NCBI RefSeq assembly: GCF_021044625.1
Contig: NZ_CP087999.1
Location: forward strand, 4,857,001 to 4,921,000
Direction of reading: 5' to 3'
DNA from: Geomonas sp. RF6
GTDB lineage: Bacteria; Desulfobacterota; Desulfuromonadia; Geobacterales; Geobacteraceae
DNA: 64,000 nt
Shown: positions 10,007-19,369 of the stretch, in pieces
How positions within the stretch are numbered: position 1 is the first letter of the stretch
How the letters are laid out: each line of letters opens with the position of its first letter
Made by a program: the position numbers and the translations under genes
The notes under the pieces: model-generated
Database searches by the model: none
The model's input: only the letters and a program-made list of their open reading frames with translations
What the model was told of the DNA's origin: nothing

Positions 10007-11164
10007 TTACCCGAGCATGCTCACGATGCATGCCGCCGCCTCGCCGAGGGAGTCGAGGCAGCGCACGTTCAGTCCCGATTCGGACAGAAGACGCTTCCCC
10101 TCTTCCACCTGGCTCCCGTCCATGCGCACCACGATCGGAAGGGTGCAGTGCACCTCCCCTGCCGCCTCCATGATGCCGTGGGCGATGACGTCGCAGCGCA
10201 TGATCCCGCCGAAGATGTTCACGAAGATCCCCTTCACATCCTGGTCCTCCAGGATGATCTTGAAAGCCTCCGCCACCTTCTCGCGGGTGGCACCGCCACC
10301 GACGTCCAGGAAGTTCGCGGGCTCGCCGCCATACTCCTTCAGGACGTCCAGTGTCGCCATGGCAAGCCCGGCGCCGTTCACCAGGCAGCCGATGTTTCCG
10401 GTGAGCTTGATGTAGGCGAGGTCGTACTTCCCGGCCGTGATCTCCAGCGGGTCGAGCTGGGCGTAGTCCATCATGTCCGGATATTCCTTGTGCCGGAATA
10501 TCGCGTTGTCGTCGAAGGTGATCTTCGCGTCCATCGCCATCATCCACCCGCTCTTCGTCACGACCAGCGGGTTTATCTCCACGAGCGTGCAGTCCTTCTC
10601 CTGGCACACCCGGTACAGGTTCAGGATGAGGCGGACGCAGTCCTCGCCGACCGAGCCGGTAAGCCCCAGCGCCAGCGCAATCCTGCGCGCCTGGAAGGAA
10701 CGAAGCCCTATGAAGGGGTCGATGGTGACCTTGTGGATCTTCTCGGGGGTTAGTCTCGCCACCTCCTCGATATTCATCCCCCCCTCGGCGGAGGCGATGA
10801 TCATGTAGCGGGATGAATTCCTGTCCAGCGTTATGGAAAGGTAAAACTCCCTCGCCACGTCCACAGTCTCTTCCACGAGGATGCGCCTGACTTTCAGCCC
10901 CTCCGGAGATGTCTGCGCCGTAACCAGCTTTTTGCCAAAGAGCGCTTTTGCCACCTCTTGCGCTTCGTCGGGGCTGTACACCAGCTTCACGCCGCCGGCT
11001 TTTCCCCTCCCCCCTGCGTAGATCTGGGCCTTGATAACGCAGCGCCCCCCCATCTCCTTTGCAGCCCGCTCCACCTGGTCGGCGGTAAGCGCCACGCGCC
11101 CGCGCGGAATGGGGATTGCGAAGGCGCTCAGGATCTCTTTCGCCTGGTACTCGTGGATGTTCAT
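10007..11164 (-). CDS. sucC: Succinyl-CoA synthetase beta subunit
   Basis: Nucleotide-binding partner of SucD. 385 residues from ATG 11164 ([12 protein letters not shown], the universal SucC opening) with CAGGAG upstream; 34 further in-frame codons are not conserved. An ATP-grasp fold is seen in [29 protein letters not shown] and ALDGKI-like [12 protein letters not shown]. It ends in the CoA-ligase domain [16 protein letters not shown] and [14 protein letters not shown]. First gene of a sucC-sucD pair. Confidence 0.96.
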   Translation of the reverse strand: MNIHEYQAKEILSAFAIPIPRGRVALTADQVERAAKEMGGRCVIKAQIYAGGRGKAGGVKLVYSPDEAQEVAKALFGKKLVTAQTSPEGLKVRRILVEETVDVAREFYLSITLDRNSSRYMIIASAEGGMNIEEVARLTPEKIHKVTIDPFIGLRSFQARRIALALGLTGSVGEDCVRLILNLYRVCQEKDCTLVEINPLVVTKSGWMMAMDAKITFDDNAIFRHKEYPDMMDYAQLDPLEITAGKYDLAYIKLTGNIGCLVNGAGLAMATLDVLKEYGGEPANFLDVGGGATREKVAEAFKIILEDQDVKGIFVNIFGGIMRCDVIAHGIMEAAGEVHCTLPIVVRMDGSQVEEGKRLLSESGLNVRCLDSLGEAAACIVSMLG

Positions 11165-11373
11165 GGTGAACTCCTGTTTAACCCATCGGTAAAATGCGGC
11201 TCCGGTGTCGGCAGCCGGTGGCCTCACGCCACGTTGACAAGCGCACCATTCTGTACCTCCGGACACTCTGGGTCAAGGGGGTAAACCAAGTTTCCTTTAA
11301 CGTGTCGAGCGGCCTGCCGTGCGGCTCCGGACTCTGTCCGGCTTTCATTTTACCCGATAAACAGGAGTAAAGA

Positions 11374-12747
11374 TTAGAAAATCTTCCCCGGGTTCAGCAC
11401 GCCTTTCGGATCGAAGGCGTTCTTGATGCCGCGCATGACGCGCAGTCCCGATTCACCCACCAGTTTCGGCAGGTACTTCATCTTTGCCATCCCCACGCCG
11501 TGCTCGCCGGTGATCGTACCCCCCATGGCGATGGCGGCATCGAAGATCTCGGCAAATGCCTTGTGGGCGCGCGCGATCTCGTCGGCGTCCCTCTCGTCGG
11601 TGAGGCAGGTCGGGTGCAGGTTGCCGTCGCCGGCGTGGCCGAATGTCCCGATGGTGAGGGAATATTTCTGCGCCGTCTCCTGGATCATCTTCACCATCGG
11701 CTCGATGCAGCTGCGCGGTACGGTGGCGTCCTCGAGGATCGTCGTCGGCCTCAGGCGTGCGAGCGCCGAGAGCGCCACGCGGCGTGCGGTGGCGAGCTTC
11801 AGCGCTTCCTCAGCGGTGGCCGCGGTCTGGAAGAAAGAGCACCTGTGCCGCTCGCAGATATCCTTTATGGCGGCAGCGTCGTCCTCAACCTGGCCGGGAT
11901 GACCGTCCACCTCGATCAGGAGAACCGCGTCGACGTCGAGCGGGAGACCTACGTGGGCGTAGTCCTCGACGCACTTGATGGTGACTCTGTCGAGAAACTC
12001 GAGAGTCGCGGGGATGACGCGCGCTGCGATGATGTGGGAGACGGTGAGCGCTGCCTGGGAGAGCTCGGGGAAGTGCACCAGCATCGTCTTTTTCACCTGC
12101 GGCTTCGGGATGAGCTTCACCGTGATCTCGGTGAAGATGCCGAGGGTCCCTTCGGAGGAGACGAGGAGCTGGTTCAGGTTGTAGCCGGCCACGTCCTTTA
12201 CCACCTTCCCGCCGGTCTGCAGCAGATCGCCGTTCGGCAGGACCGTCTTCAGTCCCATAACGTAGTCCGAGGTCACGCCGTATTTGAGCCCGCGCAGGCC
12301 GCCGGAGTTTTCCGCCACGTTCCCGCCCATGGTGGAGATGTTCATGCTCCCCGGGTCGGGGGGGTAAAAGAGGCCGCGGGACTCCACCTCGCGGTGCACC
12401 GCGCTCGTCACCACACCGGGCTGGACCGTTGCCGTCAGGTTCTCCTCGTCGACCTCGATGATCCTGTTCAGCCGGCTCGTCTGCAGCACGAGGCCTCCGT
12501 CGAGGGAGACGGAGCCGCCGGAGAGATTCGTCCCGGAGCCGCGCGGCGTCACACGCACGCCGGCGCCGTCGCAAAGGGCGATCACGCGCGCCACTTCCTC
12601 CTCGGTCTCCGGGAGAACTACCGCGCCCGGCGCCTTGTGCAGCTCGGGGGTGGAGTCGTAGCCGTAGACGGCGAGCGATTCACGGTCTGTGAGGGTGTAC
12701 TGCTCTCCTACAATCTCTGTCAGCTCTTTTATGAAGCTCTTTTCCAT
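11374..12747 (-). CDS. glcD: FAD-linked 2-hydroxyacid (glycolate / D-lactate) oxidase, GlcD-like
   Basis: Oxidises a D-2-hydroxyacid and passes electrons to the GlcF-type iron-sulfur subunit. 457 residues, the usual length. The FAD-binding PCMH fold shows PRGSGTNLSGGSV, FYPPDPGSM and GGNVAENSGGLRGLKYGVT. The C-terminal FAD-oxidase domain has the metal/substrate motif GTFGHAGDGNLHP and GEHGVGMAKMKYL. It ends VLNPGKIF as is typical. It lies between sucC and the lactate permease gene, which favours D-lactate as substrate over glycolate (inference). Confidence 0.9.
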   Translation of the reverse strand: MEKSFIKELTEIVGEQYTLTDRESLAVYGYDSTPELHKAPGAVVLPETEEEVARVIALCDGAGVRVTPRGSGTNLSGGSVSLDGGLVLQTSRLNRIIEVDEENLTATVQPGVVTSAVHREVESRGLFYPPDPGSMNISTMGGNVAENSGGLRGLKYGVTSDYVMGLKTVLPNGDLLQTGGKVVKDVAGYNLNQLLVSSEGTLGIFTEITVKLIPKPQVKKTMLVHFPELSQAALTVSHIIAARVIPATLEFLDRVTIKCVEDYAHVGLPLDVDAVLLIEVDGHPGQVEDDAAAIKDICERHRCSFFQTAATAEEALKLATARRVALSALARLRPTTILEDATVPRSCIEPMVKMIQETAQKYSLTIGTFGHAGDGNLHPTCLTDERDADEIARAHKAFAEIFDAAIAMGGTITGEHGVGMAKMKYLPKLVGESGLRVMRGIKNAFDPKGVLNPGKIF

Positions 12748-12985
12748 TGGGGATGTCCTTTTGAGGCTGAGACTTGAACGCCAAAGTCGGGTTGTGTAGC
12801 TGCATTCCGTTGGCCCTGAGCCGGTCGAAGCATGTCTGTGGAGGCGGGTGCTTCGACAAGCTCAGCACGAACGGAAAATTGTGGTGCGAAGCTGCAGGGG
12901 AAGATGGTCAGGTAACCCCTTTCACGGCAGTTGCCCCCTCTCCCGGCGGGAGAGGGGGCTTCTGAGGTAAGGGAATAACCTGTCC
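12748..12985. repeat. Spacer with two inverted repeats between lctP and glcD
   Basis: 12806-12890 contains an inverted pair around GGTCGAAGCATG and GTGCTTCGACAAGCTCAGC, a repeat type common in many genomes. About 12936-12961 is a strong C/G hairpin (GCCCCCTCTCCCG with its complement) without a T-run on either side. Confidence 0.55.
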
Positions 12986-14941
12986 TTACGGCACCATCCA
13001 CGGTACCACGTACGCCTGGAGGGCGACTATGACACCCATCACCGTAGTGAGGAATATCGCGTGCTTCAGGGTGTAGCGGAAGAGGTTCCCCTCTTCGCCG
13101 ACGAGGCCAGTTGCCGCGCAGGCTACCGCGATCGACTGCGGGGAGACCATCTTGCCCATGACGCCGCCGCTGGTGTTGGCAGCGCAGGTGAGGAGCGGGT
13201 TCAGGCCGAGCTGCTCCGCGGTGACCTTCTGCAGACCGCCGAAGAGGACGTTGCTGGAGGTGTCGGAGCCGGTCAGGAAGACGCCGAGCATGCCGAGGAA
13301 CGGGGAGAGGAAGGGGAAGAGTTTCCCGGTGGTGGTGAAGGCCATACCCATGCTGGTGGTCATCCCCGATGCGTTCATCACGAAGGCGAGGCCGACGACC
13401 GCTGCGACGGTGACCGCAGGCCAGCGCATGTCGTGGAGGGTTTTTCCGAAGACCCTGAAGAAGTCGACTACCCCTACCCCGCAGATGAAGGCGGAGATGA
13501 TGGCGGCGATGAGGATCGCGGTACCGGCGGCGGACATGAAGTTGAAGGTGAACTTCGCCGCAACCTTCGCCGGGAGCTGGTCGCCGACAGCCTTGTCGAG
13601 CGCCTTGAAGTGATCCTTCTCCACGGTCTTTTCAGTAACCAGCGACTTCTCGATCGCCTGCAGCGCCTTGGCTTTCTTGTCGATGGCGTCGAAGGCGGCA
13701 AGCCTTTCCTTCGTCACGACCGGTTTGCCGACCGGCAGGGTCTGCTCCACCTGGATCAGGCTGTCCTCGAGGCCATTCAGTTCGGTGAGGCCTGCCGCAA
13801 GCTCGGCCTGCTTCGGATCTGCCGGGTTCAGCGTCTGGAGCTGCCTGGTGATCTGCAGCTTCGCCGCTTCAGCTTTCTTGATGCCGTCTTCCGGCTTCGA
13901 GACCTTCTTCACGATGGCGCTGTCAAGGCCGGCGATAGGGATGACGACCTTGCTCTTGTCGAGCGACTCCTTCAGCGACGGGATGCCCCAGATGAGGACC
14001 ATGATGGTCAGGACGAGATAGGGAGCCCAGGCGCGGAAGACCTGCGCGCCGGTGTAGTCATGGCTTTCTTTCCCGGCGAACTCCGGCTCGTGGTCGAAGG
14101 TCCACACGCTTGCCGGCTGCCAGAAGCGGAGCAGGATAACGAGGGCAGCGAGGGTGGCGAGGGAGGCGACGATGTCGGGGAGATACGGGCCGAGGTAGCT
14201 TGCGCATCCCCACTGGGCGAGGGCGAAGGTGCCGCCGCAGACGACGATCGCGGGCATAACCTCAAGCGTCTTTTTCCACCCGGCCATGATCATGATGACG
14301 TAGAACGGGATGAATACGGAGATGAAGGGGAGCTGGCGGCCGACCATGGTGGAGAGCTTGAACATCCCCGGATCGTCGAGCCCCATGACACCGGCGAGAG
14401 CCACGACCGGAATACCGATGGCGCCGAAGGCAACCGGTGCGGTATTGGCAATGAGGCAGACGCTTGCTGCGTAGAACGGTCGGAAGCCGAGACCTACCAG
14501 GGTCGCCCCGGCGATCGCAACCGGCGTTCCAAAGCCTGCCGCGCCCTCGATGAAGGCACCGAAGCAGAAGGCGATGAGGAGAGCCTGGAGGCGGCGGTCA
14601 CCGGTCAGTCCGGCAAGGGAAGCCCGGATGATCTCGAACTGCCCCCCCTTCACCGTGATGTTGTACAGAAGAAGAGTGGTGACGACGATGTAGAAAACAG
14701 GGAAAAGGCCGAAGGCTGCACCGTGCATCGTGGCGAGGGCGGCAAGCTTCGCCGGCATCCCCCAGACACCGATGGCGATGGCGATCGCCACTACCACGGC
14801 GAGCGGACCTGCCTTGTGGGCCTTCATTTTGAACCCGGCAAGACAGACGAAGATCACGACAAGAGGGATGGCAGCCACAAGGGCCGACATTCCCAGGCTT
14901 CCCGCGACGGGGGTGTAACTTTGAATCCACGGCATAAACAA
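12986..14941 (-). CDS. lctP: L-lactate permease with a large soluble insert
   Basis: Inner-membrane lactate/glycolate:proton symporter. 651 residues, about 100 more than E. coli LldP. N-terminal membrane segments carry the family sequences FCFGAFIEGAAGFGTPVAIAG and ANTAPVAFGAIGIP; the C-terminal half has GVFLTGSDTSSNVLFGGLQ and GKMVSPQSIAVACAATG. Between them, about residues 335-465, is a charged, Lys/Ala/Glu/Leu-rich, apparently helical and non-membrane stretch that accounts for the extra length. The ATG has AAGGAGG upstream. Two LldR-like operators lie in the divergent gap to lutC. Confidence 0.93.
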   Translation of the reverse strand: MFMPWIQSYTPVAGSLGMSALVAAIPLVVIFVCLAGFKMKAHKAGPLAVVVAIAIAIGVWGMPAKLAALATMHGAAFGLFPVFYIVVTTLLLYNITVKGGQFEIIRASLAGLTGDRRLQALLIAFCFGAFIEGAAGFGTPVAIAGATLVGLGFRPFYAASVCLIANTAPVAFGAIGIPVVALAGVMGLDDPGMFKLSTMVGRQLPFISVFIPFYVIMIMAGWKKTLEVMPAIVVCGGTFALAQWGCASYLGPYLPDIVASLATLAALVILLRFWQPASVWTFDHEPEFAGKESHDYTGAQVFRAWAPYLVLTIMVLIWGIPSLKESLDKSKVVIPIAGLDSAIVKKVSKPEDGIKKAEAAKLQITRQLQTLNPADPKQAELAAGLTELNGLEDSLIQVEQTLPVGKPVVTKERLAAFDAIDKKAKALQAIEKSLVTEKTVEKDHFKALDKAVGDQLPAKVAAKFTFNFMSAAGTAILIAAIISAFICGVGVVDFFRVFGKTLHDMRWPAVTVAAVVGLAFVMNASGMTTSMGMAFTTTGKLFPFLSPFLGMLGVFLTGSDTSSNVLFGGLQKVTAEQLGLNPLLTCAANTSGGVMGKMVSPQSIAVACAATGLVGEEGNLFRYTLKHAIFLTTVMGVIVALQAYVVPWMVP

Positions 14942-15024
14942 TTCCCTCCTTTTTTCTTTATGCCAGCCTGTGCCGGCGTTCGGATCGATTCACCACTGAC
15001 GCGCTCAAACCGAGTTCTAAAATC

Positions 15025-15035
15025 TGGTATGACCA
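15025..15035. promoter_or_regulatory. LldR/PdhR-like operator upstream of lctP
   Basis: TGGTATGACCA, an exact TGGTnnnACCA inverted repeat, followed by AT so that the right half reads ACCAATT. It lies about 85 bases upstream of the lctP start. The TTGGTnnnACCAA pattern is the known operator type of LldR/PdhR regulators. Confidence 0.55.
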
Positions 15036-15130
15036 ATTACCACGCCCCAGAATAGGCTGTCAAGGGTTTTTGTTTACGCCAGAAAATTCTTTACTGCGGG
15101 AATCTTTTGTACTAATCTGCACCTCGCTGA

Positions 15131-15142
15131 TTGGTAAGACCG
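15131..15142. promoter_or_regulatory. Second LldR-like operator in the lctP-lutC gap
   Basis: TTGGTAAGACCG matches the TTGGTnnGACCA pattern except for the last base. With the site at 15025 it lies in the 431-base divergent region 14942-15372, which has no other gene I can support and should contain both promoters. Confidence 0.45.
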
Positions 15143-15372
15143 CCTCAGCTTGAGGCCCGCCCGGGAGGTGCTGGTCGGTATACCGGCCCCCTCATACTAC
15201 CTCCGTAAAACACTTTTGCAGCACTTCCGTTAAAAATATTTGACTTTTCGCAGAAAATGTGGACGAGGGTGCAGTAAAGTGTCCCTGCGCAGCTACCCAC
15301 GCACTTAGATACAGTGGTGTCAACACGCTGCGATCCCCCCACGCAATAACATCATTTCCAAGGAGCCCCACC

Positions 15373-15951
15373 ATGACGAAGACAGCGGACCTGGATGAGC
15401 TGTACGAACGCTACAAGACGAAGGCCCAAGCCGTGGGAACGGAAGTTTACCGCTTCGGCACGCGCTACGAGGCGCTGGAGTCACTCATCCCCCTGCTGAA
15501 AAAGGAAGGGGTAGCAGACAGCGCCGGTGCCTTTGCGGTTTGTGCTGCCGGTCCTGCCATACGGTCGTGGGAAGGGGCGGAGCTTTCCACCATCCCCGGG
15601 GTGCACTTTGAAGTGACGAGGGAGCTCGCGGCGGAGGCGCTGATCGGCATCACCGAGGTCGACTTCGCCCTGGCCGACACCGGCACGCTGGTCCAGGATC
15701 AGAGCGCGGTGGAGCAGAGGCTGGCGTCTTCCCTCCCCACCATCCACATCGCCATCCTCGGGACGAATACAATACTCCCGGACAAGGGAGCGCTCATCAC
15801 CCGGATCAACCCGAGAAAGAGCAGGTTCATCGCCTTCATCACCGGACCGAGCCGCACCGCGGATATTGAACGCGTCTTGACGATAGGGGTACACGGGCCG
15901 AAGCGGCTGATCGTCCTCGCCGTAGACGAGTCGGAAGGAGAAACGCTATGA
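15373..15951 (+). CDS. lutC: LUD-domain lactate utilisation protein (LutC/LldG-like)
   Basis: Small subunit of the LutABC-type L-lactate dehydrogenase. 192 residues from ATG 15373 (MTKTADLDELYERYK) preceded by AAGGAGCCCCACC; the frame is open further upstream without conservation. The LUD (DUF162) fold is seen in the C-terminal half: GITEVDFALADTGTLVQDQS, LPTIHIAILGTNTILP and SRTADIERVLTIGVHGPKRL. It overlaps the next gene by four bases (ATGA). Confidence 0.88.
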   Translation: MTKTADLDELYERYKTKAQAVGTEVYRFGTRYEALESLIPLLKKEGVADSAGAFAVCAAGPAIRSWEGAELSTIPGVHFEVTRELAAEALIGITEVDFALADTGTLVQDQSAVEQRLASSLPTIHIAILGTNTILPDKGALITRINPRKSRFIAFITGPSRTADIERVLTIGVHGPKRLIVLAVDESEGETL

Positions 15952-18080
15952 AGAAAGATTTCAAAAGCTCCGTCAGCAAGGCGGTCCACAACGCCACCCT
16001 TACCGGCGCGCTCGGCAAATTTTCGGAAGCATACAAGGTAAACCGGCAGAAGGCGTACGAAGGGATCGACTTCGAGACGCTGCGGGAGACGATCGCGGAG
16101 CGCAAGTCGTACGCAGCGGCGCACCTCGACCTGATGGCGCAGACCTTCCAGATCAATGCAGAAGCCGCCGGCGCCAAGGTCTTCAGGACGAACGACCCGG
16201 AAGAGGTAAAAGCGTATATCCTGAAGGTGGCGCGGGAAAATGACGTGAAGTCGGTCGTGAAGTCGAAGTCGATGGCGAGCGAGGAGATCCACCTAAACGA
16301 CTATCTGGAGAAAAACGGCATCGAGGTAGGCGAGACCGATCTCGGGGAGTGGATCATCCAGCTTGCCGGGCAGAAACCGTCGCACATGGTCATGCCCGCG
16401 ATCCACATGACGAAGGAGGAAGTAAGCGAGCTATTCAGCAAGGAAGTGAACGAGCGGCTCACCTCCGACATCCCGCGCCTCGTGGAGGTCGCGCGAAACG
16501 AGCTGCGCTCCAAGTTTCTCCGCGCCGACATGGGGATCTCCGGAGCCAACATCGCCGTCGCCGAGACCGGTAGCATTGTCCTTGTGACGAACGAGGGGAA
16601 TGCGCGACTGGTCACCACCCTTCCCCGCGTACATGTGGCGATAGTAGGGATCGAGAAGTTCGTGGAGAAGTTCGAGGACGTGGTGCCGGTGCTGACCGCG
16701 CTCCCCCGAAGCGCGACCGCCCAGTTACTCACCAGCTACGTCTCCATCATCACCGGTCCCGCCCAGAATACCGACGGCTCCATGAAGGACCTGCACATCA
16801 TCCTCATGGATAACCGCCGCACCGACATGGCCGCCGACGACAAGTTCAAGCAGGCGCTGCAGTGCATCAGGTGCGGTTCCTGCCTCAACGTCTGTCCCGT
16901 CTTCCGCCTGGTCGGCGGCCATGTCTTCGGCAGCGTGTACACCGGCGGCATCGGCACCATCCTCACCGCCTGGTTCGAGGAGATGCAGAAGTCCGAAGAC
17001 ATCCAGGGGCTCTGCCTGCAGTGCGGCAACTGCAAGGAAGTGTGCCCGGGGAAGTTGGACATCCCCGACATGATACTGGAGATCCGCCGGCGTCTCGTTT
17101 CCCAGAAGGGGCAGACGCTGGTGCAGAAGTCGATCTTCTCCGTGGTGAACAACAGGAAGCTCTTCCATAGCATGCTGCGCACCGCGTCCCTTGCCGGCAA
17201 GCCCTTTACCTCCGGCGGATTCATCAGGCACCTCCCCTTCTTCCTTTCCGAGCTCACGGAGATGCGCAGCCTTCCCGCAATAGCCGCAGAGCCGTTCCGT
17301 GACCGCTTTGAAAAGATCGCCCAGCCAAAGCAGAAGGAAAAGATCGCCTTCTACGCCGGGTGCCTCATCGACTTCGCCTACCCCGAGATGGGAGAGGCGC
17401 TGGTAAAGATACTGAACAAGGCGGGATTCGAGGTCATCTTCCCGCAGGAGCAGACCTGCTGCGGCGCACCGGCGCTCTATAACGGCGCGTGGGATGTGGC
17501 GGCGCAAAACGCCATCGACAACATAAAGGCGCTCACCGCGACCGACGTGAGCTACGTCGTCTCCGCCTGCCCGACCTGCACCGTGGCGCTGAAACATGAG
17601 TTTTTGAAGACGCTCGATGTCGAGAAAAAGACGGAGTGGGTCGCCCAGGCGCAGAAGCTCGCCGACAAGTCCATCGACTTCTCCACGCTGGTGAAGAAAC
17701 TGGTGGACGACGGGCGGCTGAATATCGCGGAAGGGGTGGAGCTCGGGAAGATTACCTATCACGACTCCTGCCATCTGAAGAGGACGCTGAGGGTATCGGA
17801 GCAGCCAAGGGAGCTCCTGCAGAAGGCCGGGTTCGAACTGAGCGAGATGTTTGAATGCGACATGTGCTGCGGCATGGGCGGGTCGTACTCGCTGAAGCTG
17901 CCGGAGATTTCGGCACCGATCCTGGAGCGGAAGCTGAAGAACATAAAGGAGACCGGCGCCGGCACCGTCGCCATGGACTGCCCCGGATGCGTGCTGCAGA
18001 TCAGGGGGGGCTTTGACAAGGAAGGCGGGAAGGTCACCGTGAAGCACACGGTGGAGCTCCTGGCGGAGCGGTTGAAGTAG
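15948..18080 (+). CDS. LutB-LutA fusion: LUD, ferredoxin and CCG domains
   Basis: Predicted core of L-lactate oxidation to pyruvate. 710 residues in three parts. About 60-300 is a LutB-type LUD domain (KSKSMASEEIHLN, GISGANIAVAETGSIVLVTN, RSATAQLLTSYVSIITGP). About 305-370 holds two ferredoxin motifs, CIRCGSCLNVCP and CLQCGNCKEVCP. About 455-710 is a LutA-like pair of CCG domains with YAGCLIDFAYP, TCCGAPALY, ACPTC, DSCHL, MCCGMGGSY and DCPGC. LutA and LutB are separate proteins in Bacillus subtilis; here one chain carries both. It is co-transcribed with lutC and ends at a strong terminator. Confidence 0.9.
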   Translation: MKKDFKSSVSKAVHNATLTGALGKFSEAYKVNRQKAYEGIDFETLRETIAERKSYAAAHLDLMAQTFQINAEAAGAKVFRTNDPEEVKAYILKVARENDVKSVVKSKSMASEEIHLNDYLEKNGIEVGETDLGEWIIQLAGQKPSHMVMPAIHMTKEEVSELFSKEVNERLTSDIPRLVEVARNELRSKFLRADMGISGANIAVAETGSIVLVTNEGNARLVTTLPRVHVAIVGIEKFVEKFEDVVPVLTALPRSATAQLLTSYVSIITGPAQNTDGSMKDLHIILMDNRRTDMAADDKFKQALQCIRCGSCLNVCPVFRLVGGHVFGSVYTGGIGTILTAWFEEMQKSEDIQGLCLQCGNCKEVCPGKLDIPDMILEIRRRLVSQKGQTLVQKSIFSVVNNRKLFHSMLRTASLAGKPFTSGGFIRHLPFFLSELTEMRSLPAIAAEPFRDRFEKIAQPKQKEKIAFYAGCLIDFAYPEMGEALVKILNKAGFEVIFPQEQTCCGAPALYNGAWDVAAQNAIDNIKALTATDVSYVVSACPTCTVALKHEFLKTLDVEKKTEWVAQAQKLADKSIDFSTLVKKLVDDGRLNIAEGVELGKITYHDSCHLKRTLRVSEQPRELLQKAGFELSEMFECDMCCGMGGSYSLKLPEISAPILERKLKNIKETGAGTVAMDCPGCVLQIRGGFDKEGGKVTVKHTVELLAERLK

Positions 18081-18125
18081 TGGTTGGCTCCGCCGTCGCC
18101 GCGGCGGGAGTCAGATGAAAGAGAG

Positions 18126-18164
18126 AGGCCGGGGGAGCAATAGCTCACCCCGGCCTTTTTTTTT
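18126..18164 (+). terminator. Rho-independent terminator of the lut operon
   Basis: AGGCCGGGG pairs with CCCCGGCCT around an inner AGC/GCT pairing and loop, followed by nine T residues. It begins about 45 bases after the LutB-LutA stop. Confidence 0.92.
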
Positions 18165-18224
18165 GTTTGTTCGACAATTCCGGCGGAAGGGTGTTGTGTC
18201 CCTTCGCAAAGGACTAGCCATTAC

Positions 18225-18502
18225 GTTCCCCCCTTTGCGAAGGGGGGGCAGGGGGGATTTGCTTTTCCAGCCGATAGTCAGGACTCCAGAGGGAAGAGGT
18301 TCAGCGGTCGCAACCGGAAACGCCGGTGGTGATCAAGGAACTGTAGGCCGGGATAAACCGCAGGCGTTCCCGGCATCGGCGCAGCCGAACCGTGCTGCAC
18401 CCAAGTTGCGGGAAACGCTCCGCTTATTCCGGCATACATTCTGGCTGCCAAAGCCTAGCAAGGAGAAATCCCCCCTGTCCCCCCTTCGCAAAGGGGGGAA
18501 CG
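18225..18502. repeat. Composite of S elements flanking a GTAGGCC element
   Basis: Reverse S copy at 18225-18262, GTAGGCC element at 18343-18437 (right half slightly decayed, GGCATACA), and forward S copy at 18466-18502. The two S copies form an inverted pair around the third repeat. No gene is seen in 18165-18562. Confidence 0.78.
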
Positions 18503-18562
18503 CGGGTTCTCCTGCAGTCCTTCGTGGCGACAGTCGAAGAACCACCCCAAGACGCAACAGCT

Positions 18563-19366
18563 CTACCCCATGCTCCCCATGCTCCCCAGCGCGAAGATAT
18601 TCCCGGGCTGGTACGGCGGTGGCGCTCCCAGATACATCAGCGCTGTCTGTCCCTTAACGGAAAATCCTCGAGAACTCAGCAGCTGTGCCGCCGCATGGTT
18701 CCCCGCAGGGACATCGAGAAATACCCGTCCCTGAGCCGCGCCGAGCGCGGCGTCCAGCAGACTCGGCGCCTGCGCCGGGATCACGCACCCCCACGGGCCG
18801 ATCTGCACCCCACTACCCCACCGCTGCTTGCAGAGAAACGCTCCAGAGGTGGAAAGAAGCGCTCCGCGACTGCTGGCAAGCTGCAGCAGCCGATCCCGCC
18901 TGTCCCCCCATCCCGCCCGATCGATGGCACGCAGCCACTCGAGATCGAGCGGCGCGGCCGGCGGTGCTGCGTTTCCCTTCCCCTCCCCTACCCACCGCTG
19001 CACAGTATCCACCTGCATAAACCCGAGCCTGCGATACAACTCCGCACCCTGCTGCGACGCGGTAAGCCACACGGTTTCGACACCTGCGTGCAGAAGCGCC
19101 AGAACAGCCGCCTGCATCAGCGTCCTGCCGATCCCTTTCCGTCGCATTTCAGGGACCACCAGAAGGTTCCCGATCCAGCCGCTCTTCCCGTAGCCGATGG
19201 AGGTGACAAATCCTCCCGCGCCCCCGTTCTCGCGCCAGACCCGGCACCCCTGCCCAAAGGTTGCCAGCAGGAACTCCAGTTCCCACGCCTCGCATATCCA
19301 CCCTTCCCTTTCCGCAAGGGTGAGAAAGGACGGGATATCCGCCGCTGTGAAGGCCTCGGCCCCCAT
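18563..19366 (-). CDS. GNAT-family N-acetyltransferase, two-domain
   Basis: 267 residues. The N-terminal GNAT domain (about 1-125) contains the acetyl-CoA loop VVPEMRRKGIGRTLMQ and the following LTASQQGAELYRRLGF. The second half resembles a degenerate GNAT repeat (LDVPAGNHAAAQLLSSRGF) as in YjgJ/Acetyltransf_18-type proteins. The start is three bases after the nifB stop, so the two are co-transcribed. The substrate is unknown. The last residues (ALGSMGSMG) are low-complexity. Confidence 0.75.
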   Translation of the reverse strand: MGAEAFTAADIPSFLTLAEREGWICEAWELEFLLATFGQGCRVWRENGGAGGFVTSIGYGKSGWIGNLLVVPEMRRKGIGRTLMQAAVLALLHAGVETVWLTASQQGAELYRRLGFMQVDTVQRWVGEGKGNAAPPAAPLDLEWLRAIDRAGWGDRRDRLLQLASSRGALLSTSGAFLCKQRWGSGVQIGPWGCVIPAQAPSLLDAALGAAQGRVFLDVPAGNHAAAQLLSSRGFSVKGQTALMYLGAPPPYQPGNIFALGSMGSMG

Positions 19367-19369
19367 CTC

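Noticed and set aside
12936-12961. Strong C/G hairpin after lctP as a terminator
   Set aside because: No T-run follows on either strand and the same sequence type recurs as a repeat.
13061-15055. A 664-codon plus-strand frame opposite lctP
   Set aside because: Shadow of the permease gene; low-complexity Gly/Asp/Glu composition and no family.
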